From the NCBI GenBank assembly GCA_944472155.2, contig OX235279.1, positions 57,695,564 to 57,759,563 of the forward strand: a stretch of DNA of 64,000 nt. The letters are read 5' to 3'. Positions 44,548 to 56,349 of this stretch are shown here, piece after piece (position 1 is the stretch's first letter; each line of letters opens with the position of its first letter). Both the position numbers and the translations under genes were made by a program. A model generated the notes under the pieces. That model was not told where the DNA came from. It did not search any database and saw nothing but the letters and a program-made list of their open reading frames with translations. Source of the DNA: Trichobilharzia szidati. Taxonomy: Eukaryota; Platyhelminthes; Trematoda; Strigeidida; Schistosomatidae.

Positions 44548-45560
44548 TTATGTAGAATTACTCTGTAAATAAAAATATTGAAAGCGTTTGTGTCAGTTAT
44601 AAGAAGCACTACTCAAAAGAAAAGTATATAGTACGAAACAATAAGACAACAGTTTGTTCAACTGTAGCCTGTATGAAGAAGATGAAACATGCTATTACAT
44701 GAAATACAGACCATATAAGAAAATCTCAAGACTTTGGCGATAATTGAACACAAAATATAATGCAAAATAAATGACAGCGTAGGTTACACTAGAAACAGTC
44801 AAAATATCACCCCTAGCAACAGTACAAAGCCCGGACTACAAATGACTAACTAAATATTTATCTTGTAATCCCATCCCGAATGATAACAAATGGTTTCGGT
44901 AAACACTGTTAGAAAGTACATCCGGTCGTGGATGTGCTCGGGTGATTTCTGCATATTTACTCATCAACTGAATTACAAAAATCCCCGAAGAATAAACCTA
45001 GTAACCACTGAATTCAAAAAGGCTTCTTTCAAAATTCATAGAAGGTAAGATCACAAATACAAAAATTGTTGTTTTCTAAACACCACTCGCATAATGGTTG
45101 AACATGTGGGCTTAAATTTTCCTTACCATTTGTAAAGAGGAATGTTATATTTTTAACAGATAAAATTGAAACCTTATAAACACTGCAGTCGACTAACTGC
45201 TAACTTGTCTATTTCAACAAAAATATCTGTTAAATCAGAAGAAAAATTCAACTTTTTTATTCTTTATCAATACTTTTTGAACTATGGATATTTCACGGTT
45301 ACTATATAGTTTATCTCTCACGTATAACAGATTGTTAATTTTATCCCCGCCGACCTTTCACTGTGATACGGCTTCACACATTACAATGATACGAAGAGCT
45401 TCCACGAATTTTACCCTACTAGAGACTCACTGGATCGCTTTAAGAGTAAAACCAGTTGTATTCGTTCTGCAATTGCCTACCGTAAAGCGCTGTTATAGGA
45501 CCGAATTGATAGTGCTGATTGACAAGGACTTGACATAACAAAGAAGAGACTCTCGAATGA
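44548..45560. other. Region upstream of AGM1
   Basis: The 5' UTR and promoter of AGM1 should lie here, but no core promoter element is convincing. No other gene is recognised. Confidence 0.5.
44562..44580 (-). promoter_or_regulatory. Candidate splice or trans-splice acceptor before the AGM1 ATG
   Basis: TATTTTTATTTACAG on the minus strand ends with its AG at 44564-44563, so the leader would begin at 44562, 15 nt before the ATG. Fits a spliced-leader acceptor or the end of a 5'-UTR intron. Confidence 0.5.
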
Positions 45561-46690
45561 TATTAAAACCAGTTATGATGACTTTAAGCTTCGAGGAGTA
45601 GAGGTCCGATAAACTAAGCCTCAGAAATTCTACTCTCCGTAGTACCAGAACTACATTCGGTTTGCAAGACAACTATGTGTAAGACAGACGTTTCTCTAAA
45701 ATGGCCGTCGTCTCAACTCCAGAAAACAGCCCACAGCCACTTATCACTACTGTTCTTAAAAAGCTTCGAGGATAGACATGGTTGCTCAATCTAGCTACTT
45801 CTCTTTAACTTTGCCATAGATATTCTGAAGACAGTAATGAAGAAAACGCACTGTGTTGATTTGGACTGGCTACCCACCCGGCAAAAGACTTCGAATTTTA
45901 TTATGCAGACGATACTGTTTTACTATTCGATAAAGTGTACGCTATCCAAAATGCAGTCATTGATAGAACAGTTGGTATCAGTATGGTATTTTTTTGGGCA
46001 CCCTCTAAGTGTGAAGTACGCCGCAGGATCGATAGAAACCGGCACTTACGATCATCCACATAGGTGGGGTGTTGTTGAAAAATCCGCATATGTGGATATC
46101 TTTGTGAGTGATGGTGGTGTGATAGATGAAAGTTTTAACCGTCTACCAGAAACCAGAGCAGCATACATCACTCTGGGTCACTTTATGGCATTGAGACATC
46201 ATGACTTTCAAAAGTCAGGTTTACAGTACTTCGGTCAGTGAAGTCTTCCCCTACGCTTATGTAGCCTCTCCGAGCCGAAAATGCGTTTTATCACAGCCGC
46301 CTTCATAGAACTATTTACGCCTAGTGGTAATGCCACATAAGTAAGCATAATATCCAACGACGAGTCTTTGTATGGGACGAAAGTCGTCAAATGATATCAT
46401 CTCAAGACAACAGCTTTCACAGCTTGAATATGAGTTACAAGACTTATCTCAGTGGTTTTCACTGTATGACAGCCTTGTGATGAAGTGAAAAAGCAGAAAA
46501 GTGGTAGGTGGCTTAGTGTCGTGAAATGAAAGATAATCAGGATAGGTTAGCATCTATTGGTGCGTCATCACTCAGTATGTGGATTCCGGGAAATTACGCG
46601 ACTCAGTGACTCGACACATTGCCAGATATGGATCAGAATTGAAATCGATGGCGAAAATGCGCACATACAGAGATAATTCCCTTGGCTTTC
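45560..46690 (+). mobile_element. Strongly decayed family A-type LINE (RT to C-terminus)
   Basis: Recognisable pieces: LLFNFAIDILK near 45805, FYYADDTVLLFDKV near 45895-45935 (RT catalytic box), FWAPSKCEV near 45993, VSDGGVIDESFNR near 46105 (matching [14 protein letters not shown] of the intact RT), and RLASIGASSL near 46545. Many stops and shifts. Closest to the copy at 40971-43698. Confidence 0.75.
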
Positions 46691-48434
46691 TGCCACTTTT
46701 TATTGATATTATTACTTAACATAAAGTTCTAGCATCTCATACTCCTGTTTTCGTTGCCAATAACTTAATTCGGTACAGCACCATTCTAGGCTTCATATAA
46801 TAACTCTGCAGACTCCATACTTCAAGCATTGATGCCTAAATCATATGCCGAATGGGAACTCAGATATCACTAGCCGGAACTCAGGCATCTTGGGCTATGG
46901 ATGTCTATGTTATAGATAAAGACGGGCATATTATCAAAAGGTGGTTATCCTCCCAACCCCACCTGACTAACACAACAGAATGCCCACATGTTACATGTGA
47001 CTAATTTTCACGTAGCAGTATGCAAACACCGTTACACATAGGGCAGAAATTTCTCTGGCGACTGGATTTCAGTGGACAGTTGTAATTTTTTATGTTTAAA
47101 TGAATCAACAACCTTGAAGAATTAAGTATGATACGTAAGTACAACAACGGCACTAGTTGTACGTTATTTAGTACTAGTTGATTTATTAAATGTTACATCC
47201 CAAGCTTACCATAATGCTGAATTAAATTTCACTAATTCTGAAATAATTCCAACATTCTCTAGTGAGTAAATTCTCAATCTGTTTTGAAATGGATTTTTTA
47301 AAGGCACAGACTAGAACTCAGTGCTGGTTTTCAGCATGACTGTCACTAATTCAGTACCGTGTTCTTCCTCTAGGCATTTTCATGAGTAGATCAGAACCAA
47401 CTGGGCTTGCTTATCAGCGTTGTTCCAGCCCTCACAGGACATATTAAACACGGATTAGAGTTACTTCAGCTCTCTTTTTAGGAACGACCAGAGTTATTTC
47501 AGAACATAGTGGGTGGATGAAATCTTCATTTACCACAAAAAGGCATTATCGAAAAATATGTAGAATAAGTTTAGAACTGTTGTAAGCTTGGGATGTTGAG
47601 AATATTTTAAAATGGACGAAATCCAGAAAAGAATAACTACGCATCAGTAGTCTCTCGCTCAGTCACAATAATGCAACGATAATCGCAAGAAAAAACACTA
47701 TACAGCACAGCATTCTCACTGCAGGTATGTAAATTGGTACTGCTTTTGGTATCACTACTGTTTCATAAAAATTACACTAACAAAAAAGGTTAACTTTGTT
47801 TTTAACAACCTTGTTAAAGGAAAACCATTTTTTCTTAACAAAATCCGTTTGTATTTCTCATACGGAAAACAAGTCTTATCTGGTAAAATCAAGGAAAATT
47901 AGGAATCGTATGACAGCACACTGACTTTAATCTGTGCACTGAAGGTTTCAAGGCCGTAAGGATTAACTTCAATGGCCAGGTAAAACAATGAAAAGATATC
48001 ACATAGCCAAACGAAAGTCCTCTTAAATTAACCTTCACTTGATATCGCATCAGGACACTTAGTGAATACCTCACATAATCCAAAAATTTATCTTATATAT
48101 TTAGACAGAACCTGACACGTATGATCGAAAAATGACGAGATGAATTTGAAATGTAACTGATGATAGTACACATGAGAGCGGGTCCGAATATAAAAGATAA
48201 AACGTATGCAATGTGGCTGGAGCAATTTAAACATCTGTGGTATTTGCTCTACCTCGTCTCGAGAACATCTGTAGGAACACAGCGGATGACAGCAAACTTT
48301 CAGTCTTAACTGAACAGAGAACAAACATTATAAGGAAGTCCTTTGGAGAGGTTATTACGGCCAAGTAGTCAGTGCACTGAAGTATGAAGTGTTTCCACCT
48401 CAAATACATGGTTTCACTCCGATAAACTACGCTT
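46691..48434. other. Non-coding stretch, nothing recognised
   Basis: Only short frames; no supported gene or repeat. Confidence 0.5.
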
Positions 48435-49055
48435 AGGATTTAATGACAGGAGTCGCCGATGTGTTCTGCCTTCGACACGCTAAGATCATCAGATTTCGGA
48501 TATATTGGTTGGGAAGAGAACGTTTGGAGCCTATGTTTATCCTTTTCTAGTAGATTTCTGTGTTTGTCCAAACCCTTCTTAGATGAATCAGTTAAGGTTG
48601 AAGACACCACTTCTTCTGAGATTCGGTTCCAAGAGTTTATGACTCCACGTGAGAATCGATACTCAACAGCAGTATGATTTGTCCTTGGCTTTTGAACTCT
48701 CCTGCTATGTCCTCTAAGATGTGCCGATCTGGTGAGAGGGAAAAGAGAGAATAGGTCAGGTACGTAGTCATTATTTAAAATTTTAAACATTGTGATTAAA
48801 TCTCCTTTCTACCAGCGGTATGACAGGGAGAAGAGATTTAAACTGCATAGTCTTTCCTCGTATGATAAGTTACTCATGCCGAGAATCATACGTGTTGCCT
48901 TCCTTTCAACCCTTCCTAGAATTTTTGAGTCCCCTTTAAGACAGGAACTGGCTGCCTAGATACAGTTTTCTAGTCTTTACCTCACCAGAGATGTATATAA
49001 GGATGTGAACACATCTCTGGTGTTTCTAGTAAAGGCTCTGCGAATTACCATTAAC

Positions 49056-49075
49056 TATATATATATATATATATT
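49056..49075. repeat. (TA)n microsatellite
   Basis: About nine TA units inside the CR1-like element. Confidence 0.9.
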
Positions 49076-49929
49076 TTATTCCTATCTGAAACTACGTGCA
49101 GCCACCGCGTGAATGTGTGCTGTAGTTTTTAAGTCGTGGTTAACTGTGACACCTAGATCCAAATGAGTCTGAACTGATGGAAGTGTTATTCCCTCTAGTT
49201 TGTAGGAGCTGATGCTTGCTTGTTCAATTCACATTGTTGCACATTTCGTCACATTGATTGGGAGCATCAATTCTCTGGACCATTCTGACAATTTGTTGAG
49301 GTCCTTTTGTAACGTGAGCGTATCACTGCTGCCCTTCAGCTCTCTCGGAATTTTTAAGTCATCCGTGTATTGGACCATAGGGGAATCGGTGAACAGAGAT
49401 GACTCACTGATGTGCAAAATACATAGGACAAGCTCGAGTACCCTGTGCCTACTTTGTTTGGGTAATTCCCTAAGTCAGTTTAGTAACTTGCACTTGATAC
49501 CAGAACTTTCCAACTTCATGACTAGTCCTTTGTGACGAGGCTTTGCTGAAGTCTATGTAGACGGCATCAACGGGTCTTCTCTTGTCCCTTGATTTGATCC
49601 AGCTTTCTTTGGCAGTGACGAGATTTGACAGGCATAAGAGGTTTCTTCGGAAGCCATGCTGTGCTACGGATAATTAATTGTTGTTTTCCAGGTATGTCAT
49701 GATACTTTTCTTGATGATTCTTTCCATTGTCTTGATTAAGGTGCTGGTGAGACTAATAGGCCTGTTATTTGAAGGACTTTGTGGATGGGGGTTACTATGG
49801 CGTCTTTCCAGTCACGCGGTAACACTCCATTTAGGAGAGAGAGCTTGAAGATCGTGGTCAATGGCCTAGCTGTGTGGACCATGAATGAAGATCATCAGGA
49901 CCCATTGATTTCCCTGCATCTACACCCAA

Positions 49930-50350
49930 TGAATATGTATTCATCAATTAACTTGCTCGTGTGAAGCAAAGTGTATCGGCCGTACTCAACGTCTAGTCCG
50001 CAAGCGTATTCTAGAACACTGTCCAGCTTGGTTAGCCAGAGGAAGAATAGCGGCAGATCTATCCTCGAACACCCTGTCATCTCCGGACATCGACAACCCC
50101 CACATGAATGCTTCACAGTGTTACACATATTCCTTCAATATCGCACAAAGGGACTTCGCATACGCCATCTATACATAGCTGAAGCATTAGCTGTCCAAGA
50201 TCTGAAAGCGGATCTCTGCGTTCAAAAGCAATACATATATTCTCTCGCCTTACCGAGGCCAGAGTAAAGTTCTTATTATGATTTCGCTTCTTTCTTTTTA
50301 TTATGAGAGTTCACTATTATTATTATTGTTATTGTATTACTACTGTTATT
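49930..50350 (+). mobile_element. Possible Penelope-like element fragment (C-terminal region)
   Basis: The plus frame 49971-50267 ends RIRHLYIAEALAVQDLKADL, then CVQKQYIYSLALPRPE and a stop. This pattern (histidine-rich middle with GH.., a LR.LYIAEALAI block, then LCVQK) resembles the end of the GIY-YIG endonuclease region of Penelope-like elements as I remember it. A TTATTATTATTG-rich tail follows. It interrupts the CR1-like element in the opposite orientation. The family call is tentative. Confidence 0.5.
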
Positions 50351-51430
50351 TTATTATCATTATTATTCCCATCATCTATATCTTACCACTCTACTACTGC
50401 TTATTAACAACATATCTTTTTCATACAGATTTCATATTAAAACACTCAATTCCCTTTCCGCTAGTTTCTGTCCATTCTAAACGAGCTTACTGATTAGTCA
50501 TTATCTCACACTTATTACGTCATGCCAACTTCTGCCTCTTTTTAACTTACAATTAGTCATCCCTACTTACACCTTACATTATGGAATGCAATTTTCGAGG
50601 ACAAAGATTAGCAGTATCTGATTAGTCTAAAGATTTCTTTGTTCAGTATAATAATGATATTACAGCTCATGAAAATGAATTGTCGAAAAGAAACTTTCCT
50701 TCGCTGTTTGCGTCTTGGTTGATGTCAACGGAATCTATCCCGTGTTCCTATGGTGCAGCCAGAGCTGATCCTATAGGGAGTGATGACTCCCGTGTAAAGA
50801 CTTGAGTGAAGTAGTCTGCCATTGGTTCCTCTTTCTCTTGATCTTCTTCGACTGTGCCATTGTCAGTATTCAGATTTAGAACACCATTGGATATTTTACT
50901 CCTGAAATTCATGTACGAAAAATTTTCTTAGGTTGTGTCTTTGTATTTTGAGCTTCATGTGTTTGGACTTCATCCATGATATGCGGATTTCTGCAATAGC
51001 TTTATTCCTAGCAGTTCTATAAAATTTCCTCGTCTCAGGATTCTCAAGTGTGGCAAACAGGTTCCCACATTTGTGTTTACGTATGATTAACTTAGGAATT
51101 TCTCGGCTTATACAAGAGACGCAATGCTGCCGACAATTTGAGATAGACCAAGGGATGAGAGGTACAGTTACTTTGGCCTAACATCAATTATCATGATGGA
51201 CGTTTTGAGGGGAATAACATTAAATGATAAGTTTAAAGGACTGAGTTCAACAAAACAGATGCATGAGACAAATATAACATCAATGCATGTACTTTAATTG
51301 CTCGAAAGTGTGCCCTCATATAAAATAACTTAATTATTTCAGATGTTGGACAAGCTTCATCCAGGAAAGGCAAAACATTTACTGATGAAATTGTCTATCT
51401 ACTCATCTTCGGTGAAGAAAAATGCACTGT

Positions 51431-51620
51431 GCGTCGGTGGCACAGTGGTTAGGACTCTCGCCGACCACGCACATGGTCCGGGGTTCGATTCCCTGCCGGC
51501 GCACACCTGATATCTATGGTCGGCCTGTATATTTGGGCTACCGATATCCATGCTGAAAATTCCATACTTGTACTGAAAATACGGTGTGGCATCAAGCTGT
51601 AATCAAAATAAAAAAATAAA
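51431..51620 (+). mobile_element. tRNA-headed SINE, body type 'GCTACCGATATC' (copy 2)
   Basis: Begins GCGTCGGTGGCACAGTGGTT, has B box GGGGTTCGATTCC and ends its tRNA-like part CCGGCGC, which pairs 7/7 with the first seven bases. The body ACACCTGATATC...GGGCTACCGATATC and a tail AATCAAAATAAAAAAATAAA follow. The tail abuts the duplicated segment directly. Confidence 0.85.
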
Positions 51621-52900
51621 ATGGAATGGCAGTCAAATAACTACCTCAACTTCATCGACTCTGAATAGGCCATCGACAGCGTTGACCAAGAGGTAATCTT
51701 TATCAGCTTCGTTCAACAGCTATATGACAATGCCACGTGTCAGTCATGTGGTCCAAAACGGACAACTCAGCTAAGCCTTTGAAGTGAGTACAGGAGCAAG
51801 ACCAGCTGGCTGCCTATTATCACCAAAGATATTGTTAATTATGATGAACTGGATTATGCAACAGACTGTGCGTGGGGAGTGCGAAGACAGGAATACGTTG
51901 CACTGACCGATGAGAAGAATCTAGAAGATCTGAACTTCCCGTGTGGATGATATATGTCTGATGTCACACAAACTCGAAGACTTGTGGGCAACCAACCAAC
52001 AATTTGGCTGAAGAGGCTGGCAGTGAAGACAGAACTCCGAGTGAACACAGAGAAGACAAAGGCGATGAAGATAATCAACCCACAGCAACACCAACAACAA
52101 CCAGCACCAATCAACATCAACGGGAGAGGTGTGACAGAGGTCACTTCCCTCACTTATCTAGGAAGCATCGTTTCAACCACAGGCAGTCGGAATGGATGAA
52201 GATGTCAAGGCCAGCCAGAGTCGGAAGGGCAAGATACACCTTCGTCAACCTGAAGAGTCTCAAACGAGGACGAAACGTCTGTCCAGCACTACTAGCTTTT
52301 CCAATGGTTGTCTAGCCGATTCCAGCTCATGATGAGGCCACGCAACCAACCAAATCAAATCCCTTCAAACCAACACTTGTAAATGTGAAATCACTTTGGT
52401 AATCTCCCGCACTCAGCATGAACAACAAGACTCGGATTTCCAACACAAATGTGAAGTGAGTTACTTCTGTTATATGGGTCAGAGACTTGGCGTGACACGA
52501 AAAGCATTCACAACAGCTTGCAGACTTTTATCAACAGTTGCCTTCGCTCTAAATTGAAGATCGAATGACCAACCAGAAAGGATTAACAACAAGAAACTAT
52601 GGGAACAAACTAACCTAAGGTTCAACAAATATGTAACAGAAAATGGAGATGAATTGGGCATATGCTGAGTAGTCCGTCAAATGACATCGTGCTCAATGCA
52701 GGCCATTGCTCGAGTGGAATCCGAATCAGAAATGGCGCTTGGGTAGTCGTAGGGTGACAGCGAAGATCGTGCGGAGAGGAAATGAGAGACTACGGGCAAT
52801 TGTGTTTCAGCTGAGAAGGATAGCAGAAAACAGAACAGAGTGGAGATGTGTTGTTGAAGCCCTACGTTCCACTTGGAATCTAAGGAACCAATAATAATAA
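51621..52900 (+). mobile_element. Copy of family B LINE 3' part inside the duplication
   Basis: Same frames and lesions as 31241-32520, including [12 protein letters not shown] near 52155. The copy starts within RT at the duplication edge. Confidence 0.9.
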
Positions 52901-53702
52901 AATAAATGTATATGACTGGATCCAAACGTCATCAGATATGGTTCGGAATCGGAAATCAACCGCAATCATGATGCACCATCCTTCCTTCTACTGCCTAAAG
53001 TATTACAATGTGATGAATATTACCTCGAAATTACTTAATGAGAACACCAACTTCATCGCCATTTTTCTCCAAGTATGTCTATCTCCCCGTATTTTTTATT
53101 TTTTCTACCAATTCGAAAGCATATTTCTTGGTGCCTACGTTGCATGAAGGTAATAATAATAATGCTCAGTAACTAAGTAAAACATATGGAAAACTTTTTA
53201 ATGACGATTAAAACTGAAAGGAGAAACTAGATTACAGTGTCATTTGGAACTGAACCGAGAGACTGAATTGTTAGCAGGGTGTTTAGTTGACAATTTTAGG
53301 TCACTGTACGAAGCCTAGCGAAACTCAGGTCTTTGTTTCATACTCAACTATCACCTCACCAACTCAGCAATTTTTCAGTTTACTTATATTATCATATTTT
53401 TATACTTCAGACCCCTGAAAGTATGTCTTACTCTTAATCCACTTACCAGCATTGCGTTCTGAATTGAGCAGTGTTAGAACAGAGAATCGTGCTTAATGCA
53501 CTTTTTTAATAGAGGTTGCCTGAATGGTTAGGCACGGTATTTTCTACTATATTGCCCATACACGAGTTTCTAACTTTAGATGCGATTCTCTTCCTGTCTT
53601 AGGTTCTTCTTACTCTTCGTATTCCCCACATTCAACGATTATTATTGCATAACTCTTAAGTTTCATGTTTTACTTGACACAAACACCAGTGAACAAACTT
53701 AC

Positions 53703-54146
53703 TTCAAAATAAATTCCAAAATCATAATTTTGTGCAGCATAATGTAAATGCTTGACACCAGTCGGTACACAGACTACTGATACATTGAGTTGTTCAGTTA
53801 AATAACGAGTAGACGCAGAATTGGCATAAGCTGTTTGAACTACTCCAATAGTTAAATCATGTTCAGAAGAAACTGACTTTAAGACTTTGACTAGAAAATG
53901 AGCAAACAGACATGATATACGATCACCATCTAGAAGTTCAACTGATTGAGAACAAACACCTACTGCATGTGATTCATCATTACCACCTTCACAAATCTTA
54001 GCGTCTTCTGACGACAGTGTGCAGTTGGTAAGAACTGGTCGAAAATAAATCAGTCTGTCAGCATCTCCATCAATTGTTGCCCATCGATCAGGATACATGA
54101 TAGATTCTTTTTGAGGTGGAGTTAATTTCGGTGTATGCATTGTAAT
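53703..54146 (-). pseudogene. Orphan copy of AGM1 exon 5
   Basis: All 148 codons of exon 5 appear unchanged, with acceptor TTTTTTAG and donor GTAAGT intact. No other AGM1 exon is near it, so it cannot make an enzyme alone. Because it is phase 0 at both ends and on the gene's strand, it could in principle be spliced into a transcript that starts upstream. Confidence 0.93.
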
Positions 54147-55089
54147 CTAAAAAAAATAAATGAAGCAAATCTCAATGCCAAATTTCAAGTATTTTCCTGT
54201 TGTAAATCAAAGCCAATGAAGATACAGGAGAAAAATATATTGTGAAACCTGACAAAAAATTTCATCGGCTGCACTCAGTAGTATATATTTCACAAAAAAC
54301 AATTACGATAATAATCAGAACAAAAGAAGAGAGACAAGAGTTGCAGTGAAGACCGAGAGTGTAAGATGAGACAATACCCAATATAGGGCAAGGATGTAAC
54401 TACACCAGAACTACTGATTTTAAAACCAAAGAATTTAAATTCTCAAATACTGATACACACCGTCAGTGGTTATGAGTTTTGAACGAGCTAGAGAAATGTG
54501 ATTTTCATTCGTCAGTATTCACAAGACTGCTGAAACTGTTGTTGACGGATTCTAGATGACTTACCTTAAAACACATTGCAGTGATACAGATGTTACTTGT
54601 GTTTTATTCTCATTTTGAATGCAACCTCATGCTTCAGCCATCACACCAACCTTTCCGGGCTTTTTTTCTTTTATGACGTCTTATGCTTTTTTGGCTGTAA
54701 TAATCTGATTTCCTTATTTTCTGTTTTGTAAATTTATAGTTAATGAGCGTAGTTGTGGCGTAGGCAAATTGGATTGGACTGTACTGAATTTTCAGAGTAG
54801 AACTTTGCATTCAAGTGCAGTAATTATTTTAGAATGTATAGTGGTAATACCTACCCATTTCCACAATTATGGCACTAGTGCTCTGTAATCAAAGAATGTA
54901 TTTTTTCCTTAGCTTGTCATTTCATTAGGCTTATCTAAACTTAGCCCAGTACAGATATGAAAAAATGTACCATAGAAGATAATAATAATAGGAGAATGAA
55001 AGATTATGACGATAAACTAGCATACACAACAGTAAACAGACGGCAAATAACCGAAATATTTTGATAATACTTTTTTGCTCTTTCCTTTG

Positions 55090-55290
55090 GTCTTTGGTTT
55101 GTGGGAATAATCTGCTATCCGATCATTCACTGTAGTTCATCAAGTAATATAGATATATTATCTTCGCATTAAGGAAATAAACCCAGGTATGTTTTCGATG
55201 TATTACAAATTCTTGGAAAAAATAAATCTGGAATTCATTTCCCTCACATAACTGTGGTGTGCATAGCATCGAATTTTATTCTTGATTTAT
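55090..55290 (+). repeat. Direct repeat, unit 1
   Basis: Shares the order of blocks with 55550-55750: GATCATTCACTGTAG..CATCAAG, ATTATCTTCGCATTAA, CCCAGGTATGTTTTCGATG, ATTACAAATTCTTGG and CATCGAATTTTATTCTTGAT. About 80% alike by eye. Confidence 0.75.
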
Positions 55291-55549
55291 ATACAAATGA
55301 GGTATTAATTTAAAATAAATAAATAAATAAATAATAGTATATTCTCATTTTTTACATGAGGGACGCCAGTTTACAGGCATCATCAATATGATAAATTACA
55401 TATACGATTAGTAAACATATTTAATAATAGTAATTTAATAAAATACAGTTTTTCCTACCTGTGTAGGACACACAAATTGTACAGGCATGGATAAGTATTA
55501 TTTAAATTACATAAATTTGGTTCATGGTAAAATTATAAGGTTGCAGTCA

Positions 55550-55750
55550 TTTTGCCTATGGGAACAATATGATAACTAGTCATTCAATGGAGCGCATCAA
55601 GAAATATAGAAATATTGTCTTCGTATTAACAAAAAAACCCAAGTATGTTTTGGATGGATTACAAATACTTGGGAAAAAAATAAAGCTTGAAGTAATTCCT
55701 CCATATAACTTTGATGTGTACGGCATCGAGTCTTATTCTTGATAATAATT
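55550..55750 (+). repeat. Direct repeat, unit 2
   Basis: Counterpart of 55090-55290 at an offset near 458 bp, with TAGTCATTCAATGGAG, CCCAAGTATGTTTTGGATGG, ATTACAAATACTTGG and CATCGAGTCTTATTCTTGAT. Confidence 0.75.
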
Positions 55751-56349
55751 TAAAATAAGTAATCCACTTGTATACTTTTGTCAGCATTTTTTTCGTAACA
55801 TCACAAGTGAATAGTGCTCAAGGTAGACTAATAATAATGACAGTTTATATTTTCTTATAAACGGGTGTTTTCAAGAAATGCAAGCTATTTTGCAGACAAG
55901 ATCAGTTATAAGTTACATTCGTGAAGTATTATAAATCAATACTTTTTTATTGGTATAAAGATATATTTCACAACTGTAATCCAGGTTGCGTCGTTGGTGA
56001 AGGCAATGCGCAATTCACGAGGGAATTGTGAGTTATGGGACCAATAATGTTTACAGATCACTTGTCATGGTAAATGGTACACATTCTTCATTCTCATTCA
56101 AAAAGCTAAATGGAAGCTGAAATGGTGAGAGAAAAAAGAAGACAAACAACAACAACGCAAAAGAAAGCAAGTGGAGTACTTAGGGGGTGATTAATGTGTA
56201 TATATACATATATATTCTGTTTAGTAATTATAGTTATTTTGGTGCACTAACTAACTATTCCCGTGATGCTAACTTTTATATTGTGTGAGCTAATATTATT
56301 GTCCTGTGTAAAAATGTCTATCATGTACTTCCAATAATATTAAAATTTA

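Larger units (their letters stand above)
48435..51150 (-). mobile_element. CR1/jockey-like non-LTR element, degraded, with a nested insertion
   Basis: Read on the minus strand: a linker before RT (KFYRTARNKAIAEIRISWM near 51000), an acidic DYFTQVF stretch near 50800, then an interruption (49930-50350). RT follows with LLNGVLPRDWKDAIVTPIHK near 49800, QHGFRRNLLCLSNL near 49640, DAVYIDFSKA near 49560 and YTDDLKIPRELKGS near 49370 (YADD box with Thr). The C-terminus MFKILNNDYVPDLFSLFP is at 48790-48440. Several stops and frame changes. Such elements lack (AAT)n tails, and none is seen. Confidence 0.8.
51621..55060. repeat. Duplicated segment, copy 2
   Basis: Nearly identical to 31241-34690. It holds the 3' third of the family B LINE (51621-52900), the intron sequence next to it and AGM1 exon 5 with both splice sites. 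It lies about 7 kb upstream of AGM1 exon 1, in the same orientation as the original. Confidence 0.95.
55061..56349. other. AT-rich stretch with a diverged direct repeat
   Basis: No gene. 55090-55290 and 55550-55750 are related (see the two repeat entries). Confidence 0.6.

Noticed and set aside
51431..51505. tRNA gene with perfect acceptor stem
   Set aside because: The anticodon arm does not form a 7-nt loop on a 5-bp stem, and a repeat body and A-rich tail follow, as in the copy at 7430-7580.
53703..54146. Second AGM1 gene
   Set aside because: Only exon 5 is copied; no other exon lies in 44.6-64 kb.
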